A DNA stretch of 43,290 bases from Halosimplex carlsbadense 2-9-1 (GCF_000337455.1 NZ_AOIU01000026.1:33915-77204); one strand, 5' to 3'. Positions 1 through 7,334 are shown, counted from the stretch's first letter. Notes: generated from the letters alone by a model not told the origin. Translations and numbers: made by a program.

Positions 1-1173
1 GAGCAGATCAGCGAGGAACTCGGCGAACCGGAGTGGCTCCTCGAAACGCGCAAGGAAGCGCTGGCGGCGCTCGACGAGCTGGACATGCCGGACGTGATCA
101 CCACGCCCGGCCCGCGCCACTGGACGAACCTCGTCGACCTCGACTACGAGTCGCTCGTGGACCCCCTGGAGTGGGAACAGGAGAAAGACCGCGTCGAGGC
201 CGAGGGCGCCGACGTGCTGGCGTGGGACGAGGCCCTGGCCGAGCACGGCGACCTGATCGAGGAGCACTTCGGGAGCGTCGTCGACCCCCAGCGGGACTTC
301 CTGACGGCGCTGTCGACGGCGCTGTTCTCGGCCGGGACGCTCGTCTACGTCCCCGAGGGCGTCGCCGCAGAGGACGTGAAGATCCGAACGACGATGAACA
401 GCCGGTCGCTGTTCAACTACACGCTCGTCGTCGTCGAGGAATCGTCGTCCGCGACGATCCTCGAGCGCCAGACGACCGGTGAAAACGTCGAGGGCGACCA
501 GTACTACTCGGGCGTCGTCGAAGTCGTCGGCGGCGAGAACTCGAACGTCCAGTACGGGACGCTCCAGAACCTCGCCGAGGACACCTACAACTTCCAGGTC
601 AAGCGCGGCCACACCGCCGACCACGGCACCGTCGACTGGATCGAGGGCAACATCGGCTCCCGGCTGACCAAGTCCAGCGTCGAGACGCGCCTGCTCGGCG
701 AGGGCTCCGAGTCGCAGATCGTCGGCGCCTTCTTCGGCCACGACGACCAGCACTTCGACATCAACAGCCGCGTCTGGCACGAGCACGAGCACACCACGGC
801 CGACCTCGTCACGCGCGGCGTCCTCGACGACGACGCCCGCTCGGTCTACGAGGGCGTCCAGGACGTGGGCACCGACGCCTGGGACACCAACTCCTACCAG
901 CGCGAGAACACGCTGATGCTCAGCGACGATTCGGAGGCCGACGCCTCGCCGAAGCTGATCATCAACAACCACGACACCGAGGCCAGCCACTCCGCGACGG
1001 TCGGCCAGGTCGACGCCGAGGAGCTGTTCTACATGACCTCCCGCGGCGTGGACGAGAAGCGCGCGAAGGACATGCTCGTCGAGGGCTTCTTCGTGCCCGT
1101 CCTCGAAGAGGTCGCGGTCGACGAACTCCGCGAGGACATGGACGAGCTGATCGTCGAGCGCCTGCAGGGGTAG
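1..1173 (+). CDS. sufD: Fe-S cluster assembly protein SufD (5' truncated)
   Basis: C-terminal part of SufD, the non-ATPase scaffold partner of SufB and SufC in the SUF iron-sulfur assembly complex of the cytoplasm. The frame is open from base 1, beginning EQISEELGEPEWLLETRK, so the true start lies before the window; the first in-frame ATG at 85 is internal. About 390 residues are present. The middle is the repetitive SufBD beta-helix (for example STALFSAGTLVYVPEGV, then HNH-type and acidic stretches), and the C-terminus carries the conserved HSATVGQVDAEELFYMTSRG segment. SufB has a much longer N-terminal region and different cysteine positions, so SufD is preferred; sufC and sufB would be expected just upstream. 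Identification is firm from family resemblance, the truncation is seen directly. Confidence 0.93.
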   Translation, partial: EQISEELGEPEWLLETRKEALAALDELDMPDVITTPGPRHWTNLVDLDYESLVDPLEWEQEKDRVEAEGADVLAWDEALAEHGDLIEEHFGSVVDPQRDFLTALSTALFSAGTLVYVPEGVAAEDVKIRTTMNSRSLFNYTLVVVEESSSATILERQTTGENVEGDQYYSGVVEVVGGENSNVQYGTLQNLAEDTYNFQVKRGHTADHGTVDWIEGNIGSRLTKSSVETRLLGEGSESQIVGAFFGHDDQHFDINSRVWHEHEHTTADLVTRGVLDDDARSVYEGVQDVGTDAWDTNSYQRENTLMLSDDSEADASPKLIINNHDTEASHSATVGQVDAEELFYMTSRGVDEKRAKDMLVEGFFVPVLEEVAVDELREDMDELIVERLQG

Positions 1174-1277
1174 CGAACCCCGTTTTCAGTCCGCCTCGGC
1201 GACGGTCGCTCCCGTTCCCGGATTTCGAAAACGCGCCCGTCGTTTAACTACGGCGGTGGCGTGATACACACCACAGC

Positions 1278-1490
1278 ATGCGTCCACTGCACTTCGTGCC
1301 CCTCGTGGTCGCGTCCGTCGTTCCGCTGCACACGGGTCGCCCCCACGTGGTGACGGATTCGGTCCTCGGCGTGGCGGTCGGCGTCGCCGTCGTCGGACTG
1401 TACGTGTTCGCGCTGCGCTGGGCCGGTGACGACCGGACAGACGGCGGCGACGACGGGGCCCGGAACCGAGAGAGTCGGTCCAACCGGTGA
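1278..1490 (+). CDS. Small membrane protein, unknown function
   Basis: A 70-residue protein I do not recognise. Two hydrophobic stretches (about residues 5-16 and 25-47, the second GVAVGVAVVGLYVFALRWAG) suggest one or two membrane segments. They are followed by a hydrophilic acidic then basic tail (DDRTDGGDDGARN...). A TATA-like TTTAAC at 1243-1248 lies 29 nt before the ATG, which supports a short or absent leader and a real gene. It sits between sufD and the ferritin-like gene on the same strand. It could instead be a chance reading frame in high-GC DNA; the hydrophobic pattern plus promoter make a real gene moderately likely. Confidence 0.45.
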   Translation: MRPLHFVPLVVASVVPLHTGRPHVVTDSVLGVAVGVAVVGLYVFALRWAGDDRTDGGDDGARNRESRSNR

Positions 1491-1581
1491 GCCCGCGCCG
1501 GACCGCGAGCGCCCCGAGCGTATCCGTCCACCGACGGTGCCGAGGGAAGGACTTACGTCCCCGCCTACCCGACCAGTGCCT

Positions 1582-1626
1582 ATGAACCGTGCGACGGGCG
1601 ACGACCGCGGGGAGGTGGCGGGGTGA
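1582..1626 (+). CDS. Mini-ORF overlapping the ferritin-like gene start
   Basis: Possible 14-residue leader peptide MNRATGDDRGEVAG. Its ATG lies 24 nt after a TATA-like CTTACG at 1552-1557, the leaderless position. Its TGA (1624-1626) overlaps the GTG start of the next gene as GTGA, and it contains that gene's GGAGG. Whether it is translated is inference. See the finding on coupled mini-ORFs. Confidence 0.35.
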   Translation: MNRATGDDRGEVAG

Positions 1627-2105
1627 GTCTCACCGTACCCGTCGGGTCCGACCACCAGCTGGCCCGCCTGCTCCAGATCGGTATCGTGCTGGAGGAGGTC
1701 GTCGAGGCGCGGGCGTCGAAACACGCGCACGATAGCGGGGCGGACCTGACCGAGGACGTGCGGGCGATGCTCGGCGACGCCGCGGCCGAATCGGCGGACC
1801 ACCGGGACCGCCTGGAGGACTTGATCGCGGAACTCGACGCGGACACGGTCGCCTACGAGGAGATCGAGGCGCTCGTCGAAGCCCAGTACGAGTCCGACGA
1901 GGACTTCGACGGCGTCCTCTACGACCAGCTCTGCAACGAGGAGACCGCCTACAAGTTCTACGACGACCTCATCGAGGCCGTCGAAGCCTCGGACGTGCAG
2001 TTCGGTATCGACCGCGACCGGCTGCTCGACACGCTCGCGGCCATCCGCGAAGAAGAGGCCGAGGGCGTCGAGGAAGTGACCGAGCTCATGGAGGAGCGAC
2101 GATGA
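1623..2105 (+). CDS. Ferritin-like domain protein
   Basis: A 160-residue acidic, almost entirely helical protein with EE and HxxH/DHRD-type residues spaced as in ferritin-like four-helix bundles (LEEVVEARASKHAHD near 22-36, ESADHRDRLEDLIAEL near 56-71, NEETAYKFYDDLIEAVE near 105-121). Such folds bind a di-metal centre or store iron; the exact ligands cannot be assigned by eye. The start is GTG at 1623, chosen because GGAGG at 1611-1615 lies 7 nt upstream. The next gene is a DtxR-type metal regulator and sufD lies upstream, so a role in iron handling is the natural reading. An uncharacterised haloarchaeal rubrerythrin-like protein is the alternative. Confidence 0.7.
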   Translation: MSLTVPVGSDHQLARLLQIGIVLEEVVEARASKHAHDSGADLTEDVRAMLGDAAAESADHRDRLEDLIAELDADTVAYEEIEALVEAQYESDEDFDGVLYDQLCNEETAYKFYDDLIEAVEASDVQFGIDRDRLLDTLAAIREEEAEGVEEVTELMEERR

Positions 2106-2161
2106 CCGCCGACGGCCCGGTGGGCCGCCGGATACCCGCTCGAACGGAGGAATACCTGTGA
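2102..2161 (+). CDS. Micro-ORF nested between ferritin-like and DtxR genes
   Basis: A 19-codon frame, MTADGPVGRRIPARTEEYL. Its ATG overlaps the ferritin-like stop (ATGA at 2102-2105), and its TGA overlaps the DtxR GTG (GTGA at 2158-2161). Both overlaps are of the kind that couples translation in archaeal operons. It also contains the GGAGG (2146-2150) used by the regulator. The last residues, TEEYL, resemble the TADQYLKAIYL opening of the regulator, so a small duplication or an old alternative start is possible. Translation is unproven. Confidence 0.4.
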   Translation: MTADGPVGRRIPARTEEYL

Positions 2162-2589
2162 ACACGGCCGACCAGTACCTGAAAGCCATCTACCTGATCC
2201 AGCAGATCGAGGACGGCCCCGCGTCGACGGGCGACCTCGCCGACCGACTCGACGTGAGCCCCGCCAGCGCCAACGAGATGATCGGCAAGCTCGAAGACAA
2301 CGGCCTGGCCGAACACGAGAAGTACAAGGGCGTCTCGCTGTCGGACGAGGGCATCGTCCGCGCCCGCGACGCGCTCCAGAACTACTGCATCATCGAGCGC
2401 TTCCTCGTCGAGGTCCTCGAAGTCGAAGACTTCCGCGGCGAGGCCCGCCAGCTCGAGAGCGTCATCGACGAGACGGTCGCCGACCGACTCGACACCATCA
2501 TCGACCGCGACCCCGCCTGTCCGGACTGCTTCGACCCCGAGAACGACGTCTGCGGCCTGCTCGAAGTCCCCGCCACGGCCGACGACTGA
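2158..2589 (+). CDS. DtxR/SirR-family metal-dependent regulator
   Basis: A 143-residue regulator of the DtxR/MntR/IdeR family, which uses bound Fe(II) or Mn(II) as co-repressor. The N-terminal winged helix-turn-helix is clear (YLKAIYLIQQIEDGPASTG, then LADRLDVSPASANEMIGKLE at about 26-45). It is followed by the dimerisation and metal-binding helices, with C78, E81 and the region around ESVIDETVADRL. The C-terminus holds a CPDC...C cluster typical of short haloarchaeal members, and there is no SH3-like third domain. The GTG start is set by GGAGG at 2146-2150, 7 nt upstream. It is linked to the ferritin-like gene through a micro-ORF, suggesting one transcript. Likely targets are iron or manganese genes; a candidate operator occurs at 40994. 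Confidence 0.88.
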   Translation: MNTADQYLKAIYLIQQIEDGPASTGDLADRLDVSPASANEMIGKLEDNGLAEHEKYKGVSLSDEGIVRARDALQNYCIIERFLVEVLEVEDFRGEARQLESVIDETVADRLDTIIDRDPACPDCFDPENDVCGLLEVPATADD

Positions 2590-2638
2590 ACCGTAGTCGT
2601 CCGTACGTTTTTGCCGAATCCCGCGGCCACCCCGCGGT

Positions 2639-3400
2639 GTGCCCGACTGTCCGACCTGTGGAACGTCGCTTTCGACCGAGGCCGGAAAGCGCCAGCATCA
2701 CGCGAAAGTCCACGGCGAGTCGCTCCCGAACCGGACGTGCGTGGACTGTGGCACCGAGTTCTACGACCCGAAATCGCGGCTGTCGTACTGCGACGACTGC
2801 GACCCGAACGCGGGCGAGAACAACGGCAACTGGAAAGACGCGAGCGAACGGACAGACTGCGAGCGCTGTGGCGACGAGTTCGAGTACTACCCTTCGGACA
2901 AGGAGGGCGTCTACTGTCCCGACTGCGTGCGCGAGGCCGACGAGTTCCTCGGCGACCACTACGCCGAGGTTCACGACATCGAACGGGTCGAGCGCGAATG
3001 TGAGTACTGTGGGGAGGAGATGATAGTCTTGGCTTCGGAGCGAAAGTACGGCCACGGTCGGTTCTGCTCGCTCGATTGTCTCTCCGACTGGATGTCGGAA
3101 ACGCGGTCCGGGAAAGACCATCACCAGTGGTTGACGGGCAGTCGAACGTACGCTGGAAAGTGGTGGTCCGCCCGACGTCGAGCCCGCCGACGCGATCAGT
3201 ATCGATGTCAAAACTGTCGGAAAACTGCCGCCGAAATCGGTCGGAACCCGGACGTTCACCACATCGTCCCGCTCCGAACGTTCGACGACCCCCAAGACGC
3301 TCATACGCTCGATAACCTGCTGTCGCTCTGCCCGGAGTGCCATCGACGAGCCGAGTGCGGACAGATCGAGATCCCGTCTTCCGGAGATACGCAAGAGTAA
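2639..3400 (+). CDS. HNH endonuclease with zinc-finger N-terminus
   Basis: A 253-residue protein. It starts with a C2H2-like finger (CPTCGTSLSTEAGKRQHHAKVH), continues with several CxxC zinc ribbons (CVDCGTEF, YCDDCD, CERCGDEF, YCPDCV, CEYCGEE), and ends in an HNH nuclease domain. That domain reads YRCQNCRKTAAEIG, then DVHHIVPLRTF, then NLLSLCPECHRRAE, giving the H-N-H catalytic core with its CxxC...CxxC zinc knot. Such proteins are scattered in haloarchaea; their biological role is not established and could be defence, repair or a homing relic. A TTTTTG box at about 2608-2613 lies 25 nt before the GTG, indicating a leaderless transcript. No intein or intron is seen around it. Confidence 0.85.
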   Translation: MPDCPTCGTSLSTEAGKRQHHAKVHGESLPNRTCVDCGTEFYDPKSRLSYCDDCDPNAGENNGNWKDASERTDCERCGDEFEYYPSDKEGVYCPDCVREADEFLGDHYAEVHDIERVERECEYCGEEMIVLASERKYGHGRFCSLDCLSDWMSETRSGKDHHQWLTGSRTYAGKWWSARRRARRRDQYRCQNCRKTAAEIGRNPDVHHIVPLRTFDDPQDAHTLDNLLSLCPECHRRAECGQIEIPSSGDTQE

Positions 3401-3434
3401 CGCTATTATGCGACCGTCGTATAGCCATTCGTGA

Positions 3435-3540
3435 AGTCCCGTGGTGTAGTGGCCAATCATAGTGGCCTTTGGAGGGGTTCTGAAACCCGTCAGATCCCCG
3501 GAGACAGCCACTGACAACGGTTCGAATCCGTTCGGGACTA
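3435..3540 (+). tRNA. tRNA-Gln(UUG) with intron
   Basis: Acceptor stem AGTCCCG (3435-3441) pairs with CGGGACT (3533-3539), and the discriminator is A3540. Anticodon stem GTGGC (3462-3466) pairs with GCCAC (3507-3511); the loop is CT-TTG-G-A with anticodon TTG at 3469-3471. The T-arm is AACGG-TTCGAAT-CCGTT. CCA is not encoded. A 33-nt intron interrupts the loop after position 37. A TATA-like CTATTATG at 3403-3410 lies 24 nt upstream. Haloferax volcanii tRNA-Gln also carries a short intron, consistent with this assignment. Confidence 0.96.
3473..3505 (+). other. tRNA-Gln intron (bulge-helix-bulge)
   Basis: A 33-nt intron. The splice motif can be drawn by hand. The central 4-bp helix is CTTT (3467-3470) with GGAG (3500-3503), including two G-U pairs. 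The 3-nt bulges are GG^A (3471-3473) and AC^A (3504-3506), and the inner helix is GGGG (3474-3477) with CCCC (3496-3499). This is a textbook substrate for the archaeal splicing endonuclease. Confidence 0.93.
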
Positions 3541-3556
3541 TGTAAAATATATTACA
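3541..3556. repeat. AT-rich inverted repeat after tRNA-Gln
   Basis: TGTAA-AATATA-TTACA directly abuts the tRNA 3' end and is far richer in A+T than its surroundings. It may mark the tRNA terminator. No plus-strand gene follows; the next gene converges from the other side. Confidence 0.4.
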
Positions 3557-3615
3557 CTTCTGTCGGGCTTGAGGTTCCAGATACGACCGATCTTTTCCAG
3601 TGACGCTCGTAACGC

Positions 3616-4653
3616 TCAGACCGGTTCGTGAGTCACCCGATACCCCTCGTCGGTCGACTCGACTGATTCGACTTCGTAGAAGCGGATCTCCCGTTCCTGT
3701 TTGGTTCGGACGGGGAAGTCGTAGTGGACGGCGTCGTAGCCGAGTTCGTCGCCCTCGGCTCGAACGTCGGCGACGAACGCGCGGTGGCGGTCGAGGCGTT
3801 CGTCGACGACCGACCGGGAGAGCGCGGGCGCGTCGGCCACCGCGTCGTCGAACACCTCGGCGAAGGCGGCCTCGCGCTCGTAGCCGACGGAGTCGCGGCC
3901 GGCGACGAGGGCGGCGAGGGAGGTGGTACCGGTGCCCCAGAAGGGGTCGAGGACGGTGTCGCCGTAGGCGGAGTACATGTTGACGAGGCGGTAGGGGATC
4001 TCGAAGGGGAACGCCGCGGAGCGCTCGCGCAGTTCGTCGTGGTCGAGCGCCTGGAGGTCGCCGGTCACGTCGGTCCACACGTCGGAGAACCAGCGGTTGC
4101 GCTCCTCCCAGAAGTAGGCGGCCTCGTAGCGGCGGTCGGCGCCGGGCTCGAACGACCGGGAGTCCCCGCCGTTGCGGAAGAGGAGGACGTACTCGTGTTC
4201 GAGCGTGACGTAGGCGTTGGGCGGGACCATCCCCGAGCCCATGAACTTCGCCGCGCTGTTGGTGGGTTTGCGCCAGAGCACGTCCGGCAGCGGATCGAAC
4301 CCGAGCGACTGGAACGCTTCGAGCACGCGGGCGTGGTTGGGGTAGACGCGGAAGCTCCCGTCGACGGTGCGCGTGGCGTCGCCGACGTTGACGCAGGCGA
4401 CCCCGCCGTCGACGAGGACCCGCTCCAGTTCCGCCCACACTTCGTCGAGGACGCCGTGCATCGCCTCGAAGGCGCGTTGCCCGTCGCCCTCCTCCAGCGC
4501 GTCCGCGACGGCCGGGTCGAGCGCGCCGAACGCCTCGTCCCACATCTCGATCATCGGGTACGGCGGCGAGGTCACGACCAGGTCGACGCTGTCGTCGGCC
4601 AGCGTATCGAGTTCGCGCGCGTCGTCGACGACGACCCGATGACTCGTCTCCAT
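3616..4653 (-). CDS. Beta-class DNA methyltransferase, probable CTAG modification (Zim-like)
   Basis: A 345-residue amino-methyltransferase acting on DNA. Catalytic motif IV TSPPYPM is near residues 29-35, and the SAM-binding DPFWGTGTT lies near 240-248. The order IV before I is the beta class, which makes N4-methylcytosine or N6-methyladenine; TSPPY is common in the N4-cytosine group. The opening (short METSHRVVVDDARELDTL... run then TSPPYPMIEMW) resembles the halophile CTAG methylase often named Zim; the specificity is inferred, not shown. CTAG is extremely rare in this window, which fits. No restriction endonuclease gene is adjacent, so this looks like an orphan methyltransferase. GGAGGTG lies about 9 nt before the ATG. 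Confidence 0.82.
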   Translation of the reverse strand: METSHRVVVDDARELDTLADDSVDLVVTSPPYPMIEMWDEAFGALDPAVADALEEGDGQRAFEAMHGVLDEVWAELERVLVDGGVACVNVGDATRTVDGSFRVYPNHARVLEAFQSLGFDPLPDVLWRKPTNSAAKFMGSGMVPPNAYVTLEHEYVLLFRNGGDSRSFEPGADRRYEAAYFWEERNRWFSDVWTDVTGDLQALDHDELRERSAAFPFEIPYRLVNMYSAYGDTVLDPFWGTGTTSLAALVAGRDSVGYEREAAFAEVFDDAVADAPALSRSVVDERLDRHRAFVADVRAEGDELGYDAVHYDFPVRTKQEREIRFYEVESVESTDEGYRVTHEPV

Positions 4654-4737
4654 CGTCTCCCACCTCCCACCCGCGGTCCTTGAGTCTCCCGACCTGAGTC
4701 GACCCTCGACGTCCCGTCTCGGGTCTGGGTCCGGTGA

Positions 4738-4754
4738 CGCGGAGTGACTCCGCG
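4738..4754. repeat. 17-nt perfect palindrome
   Basis: CGCGGAGT-G-ACTCCGCG, 8-bp arms around one base. It lies in the 163-bp gap between two minus-strand genes, about 85 nt upstream of the methyltransferase ATG and 63 nt after the GNAT stop. There is no T-run beside it, so an operator is as likely as a terminator. Confidence 0.45.
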
Positions 4755-4816
4755 CGGCGGCAAGCGGTGACCGTCCTCTGTCGGACGCTATCGCGAATCG
4801 AACGCCGACGGGCCGC

Positions 4817-5542
4817 TCAGAGGTAGGCGGCGTCCCACCGGGTCGGCTTGCGGGCGTTGCCGCAGTTGTCGCACTCGATGCGGCCCATCGCGTCCATGGC
4901 GTTGGCGAGGCGGTTGCAGTTGCTACAGAAGTAGCCGTAATGGTCGGTGCCGTCCTCGTCGCGGTAGACGGTGTAGAACTTCGCGGCGGAACCGTCGTCC
5001 CAGTCGGTCTCGTCGACGTAGACGGTCGCGCCGTCGGCGCTCTTGAGGGCCTGGAGGCCGCCGTCGCCGGACTCCGCCCAGACGTTCTCGACGTGGTGGT
5101 GACCGGCGATCTCCAGGTCGGCCTCGTCGACCTGTTCGAAGCCCTGGGCCTCGTAGAAGCCGTTGCCGTCGATGTTGTCGGCGAGGACGCGGCCGACCAT
5201 CCGGTCGGCGCCGGCCTCGGTCAGCCGCTCGCGGGTCTCCTCGAACAGCGCCGTGCCGATCCCCTCGCCCCGATAGGCGGGGTCGACGTGGAGCCACAGC
5301 AGCGTCGCGTCCTCGCCGGACAGTTCGCTCTCGGCGAAGCCGACGACCTGTCCCTCCCGGTCGGCGACCAGCAGGTGTCGCTGCTCGTCGTTCGTCGCCT
5401 CGTCCAGCGCCGCCTCGCCGTACCACTCGGAGACGGCACCGGTGATCGCCTCCGGACTCAGCGAGTATGACGCCTGCAGCGACCGCCGCGCCACGTCCCG
5501 GATCGCCGGTCGGTCCCCCCGCTCTGCGGTGCGCACGTTCAT
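4817..5542 (-). CDS. GNAT acetyltransferase with C-terminal zinc-ribbon (DUF5816-like)
   Basis: A 241-residue two-part protein. Residues about 1-150 form a GNAT acetyltransferase fold: MNVRTAERGDRPAIRDVARR, the beta-4 strand LLWLHVDPAYRGEGIGTALF with the acetyl-CoA binding R-G-E-G-I-G loop, and NGFYEAQGFEQVDE. Residues about 165-241 form a separate domain with two CxxC knots (CSNCNRLAN, CDNCGN), matching what I recall as the haloarchaeal DUF5816 tail. The substrate is unknown. The start is the ATG at 5542, because TTTTAT at 5568-5573 lies exactly 25 nt upstream. A longer frame to 5656 is open but lacks a promoter and family resemblance. Confidence 0.85.
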   Translation of the reverse strand: MNVRTAERGDRPAIRDVARRSLQASYSLSPEAITGAVSEWYGEAALDEATNDEQRHLLVADREGQVVGFAESELSGEDATLLWLHVDPAYRGEGIGTALFEETRERLTEAGADRMVGRVLADNIDGNGFYEAQGFEQVDEADLEIAGHHHVENVWAESGDGGLQALKSADGATVYVDETDWDDGSAAKFYTVYRDEDGTDHYGYFCSNCNRLANAMDAMGRIECDNCGNARKPTRWDAAYL

Positions 5543-5567
5543 ACGACATACGTTGGCACGCACCACG

Positions 5568-5573
5568 ATAAAA
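5568..5573 (-). promoter_or_regulatory. TATA box for the GNAT gene
   Basis: TTTTAT on the minus strand, 25 nt before the ATG at 5542: a leaderless haloarchaeal promoter. The next ~240 bases up to the HD-gene promoter at 5812 hold no gene I can support. Confidence 0.7.
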
Positions 5574-5844
5574 CCACGCCACACCGCCGATCGGGTTCCG
5601 ACTCGCGAACCGGTCGGCCCGCGCGCTGGACGCGCGTCGAGATCGGTGAACGGCACGGAGCGGGATCCGGGACGCGTTCCGGTTCGCCGAACGACGGATC
5701 GACCGATAGCGTGCGAATCCGTCCGTCGTGGAACGGGCGCAGGCGGTCGGACACCGCCGTTCGCGGGGGGCGCAACGGGGTCGAAACCGGCGGGCCACGG
5801 GTGTCGTAACGCCTAAGAGTCGAACGCGCCTTTCTGTTCGTAAG

Positions 5845-5895
5845 ATGACTGACGCACGTATCTCTTGGAGGGGGTTCCGTGGGCGTCGAAATTAG
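5845..5895 (+). CDS. Mini-ORF overlapping the HD hydrolase start
   Basis: A 16-codon frame (MTDARISWRGFRGRRN), with its ATG 26 nt after TATA-like CCTAAGA at 5812-5818. It runs through the GGAGG (5867-5871) and past the GTG start (5879) of the next gene, stopping at TAG 5893-5895, an overlap of 17 nt. Translation is unproven; see the finding on coupled mini-ORFs. Confidence 0.3.
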   Translation: MTDARISWRGFRGRRN

Positions 5896-6586
5896 GGAGT
5901 CGCCCGTCTCGGCCGAGGCGTTCGCGGAGATGGAAGCTTTCGTCCACGACTACCTGGCCGCCAGCGTCGAGAGCGAGGACGACGGCGGTCGCATGCGGTG
6001 GTACCCCTGGCACTCCGCGGAGTACCGGTTCAACCACATCCTCAACGTGGTCGAACTCTCCGAGGAGATCGCCGAGGCGGAAGGCGCGAACGTCGACGTG
6101 ACCCGAGTCGCCGCCCTCTTTCACGACATCGCGAAGCTGGAGGTTGACCAGGACCTCCACGCCGAGGAGGGCGCCCGCGTCACCCGCGAGTATCTCACCA
6201 GCCACGGCGACTACCCGGCGTCGTTCGTCGACGAGGTCTGCGCCGCCGTCCGCGACCACTCCTATCAGGGCGAGTTGACCGACCTGCCGCTGGAGACCCA
6301 GTGTCTCATCGAGGCCGACCTGCTCGACAAGGTCGGCGCCAACGGCACGGCGCTCATGCTGTTGCGGATGGGCTACGAGTCCCGCACGCACATCGACGCC
6401 GCCGAGATGGTCGGCCGGGTCCTCGAACGGGGCGTCGACGCCCGCGACCGCGTCCGCAGCGACACCGCCGAGAGCATCTGCCACCGGCGGCTCAAGCGCG
6501 TCAGGTGGTTCAAGGAGTGGCTCGAAGCCGAGGTCGCCGACGTCGAGCCCGAGGAAGCGCCCGGACCGCCCGGCGGGTCGGACTGA
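5879..6586 (+). CDS. HD-domain phosphohydrolase
   Basis: A 235-residue HD-superfamily metal-dependent phosphohydrolase, probably acting on a nucleotide or cyclic nucleotide; the substrate is not predictable. The metal site is visible: H53 in FNHILNVVEL, the HD doublet H82-D83 in ALFHDIAKLEVDQ, a later histidine in RDHSYQG, and D154 in LLDKVGANG. The C-terminus is acidic and proline-rich. The GTG start has GGAGG 7 nt upstream. The same promoter would also serve an overlapping mini-ORF. It is flanked by the divergent GNAT gene and the convergent lysE-like gene. Confidence 0.87.
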   Translation: MGVEIRESPVSAEAFAEMEAFVHDYLAASVESEDDGGRMRWYPWHSAEYRFNHILNVVELSEEIAEAEGANVDVTRVAALFHDIAKLEVDQDLHAEEGARVTREYLTSHGDYPASFVDEVCAAVRDHSYQGELTDLPLETQCLIEADLLDKVGANGTALMLLRMGYESRTHIDAAEMVGRVLERGVDARDRVRSDTAESICHRRLKRVRWFKEWLEAEVADVEPEEAPGPPGGSD

Positions 6587-6622
6587 CGCGCCGAACGGCG
6601 GCGTTCCCGGCGGTCGATCCCC

Positions 6623-7327
6623 TCACAGGCCGGCCAGCGTCCGCGCCGCCGTCCAGCAGAAGGTGAGGCCGAAGCCCGCCAGCACCAGCGCCGAGGCGAC
6701 CGCGGCGGCGGGCGCGAACGCGTCGACCCGTCGCCCGACGCTGACCAGCGTCGCCGGGAACCCCGTGATCCAGACGACGATGCCGCCGAACAGCCCCGCC
6801 AGCAGCGCCGGGCTCCCCGTCCGCACGACGAGCGCGCCGGCGAGGCCCTCGCCGACCGCCGGGAGATACGACAACACGTCCACGGTCCCCGGTTCGAGCA
6901 GGCCGACGCCGACGGTCAGCCAGAAGATGATCTGGTAGGGGTTCGTCAGCGCGAGGACGAACGCCTTCGTGAACCCGCGGGCGTCGGCGTCGTCGGCGTC
7001 CGGACCCGCGTCGTCCGACAGAAAGTCCGCGCGGGCGTCCCGCGCGGCGCCGACGGCGAAGTACAGCATCAGCAGGCCGCCGACGCCGACCATCGCCGCG
7101 CGGACGGTCTCGGCGCCCTGCAGGAAGGCGACGACGCCCGCCAGCGACAGGGCGAAGAAGACGAGGTCGGCCGTCATCGCGCCCAGGCCGGCGGTGAAGC
7201 CGGCGACCCACCCGCGGAGGACGCTCTCCTCGGCGATGACGGCGTTCATCGGTCCCGGCGGCGCCGCTAACGCGAGGCCGAAGACGACACCGACGCCGAA
7301 CGTTCCCGCTGCGGTGGCGACGCTCAT
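6623..7327 (-). CDS. LysE/RhtB-family membrane exporter
   Basis: A 234-residue integral membrane protein with about six hydrophobic segments, ending WTAARTLAGL. The opening TFGVGVVFGLALAAPPGPMNAVIAEESVLRGW is the LysE/RhtB/CadD hallmark (AxPGP motif near the first membrane helix). ALTNPYQIIFWLTVGVGLL matches the conserved LNPK-like region. The family exports amino acids or related solutes; the substrate here is unknown. The ATG at 7327 was chosen over upstream ATGs because the family motif begins right after it. The gene lies 7 nt after the stop of the PAC2 gene, so the two form an operon from the 8096 promoter. Confidence 0.88.
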   Translation of the reverse strand: MSVATAAGTFGVGVVFGLALAAPPGPMNAVIAEESVLRGWVAGFTAGLGAMTADLVFFALSLAGVVAFLQGAETVRAAMVGVGGLLMLYFAVGAARDARADFLSDDAGPDADDADARGFTKAFVLALTNPYQIIFWLTVGVGLLEPGTVDVLSYLPAVGEGLAGALVVRTGSPALLAGLFGGIVVWITGFPATLVSVGRRVDAFAPAAAVASALVLAGFGLTFCWTAARTLAGL

Positions 7328-7334
7328 TCGAGCG

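Noticed and set aside
1248..2189. Long minus-strand reading frame opposite the ferritin-like gene
   Set aside because: Antisense shadow typical of high-GC DNA; the plus-strand gene has a Shine-Dalgarno, halophile composition and family features.
5843..5878. ATG 5845 as the true start of the HD hydrolase
   Set aside because: It is in a different frame and stops at 5893; the family sequence begins at GTG 5879.
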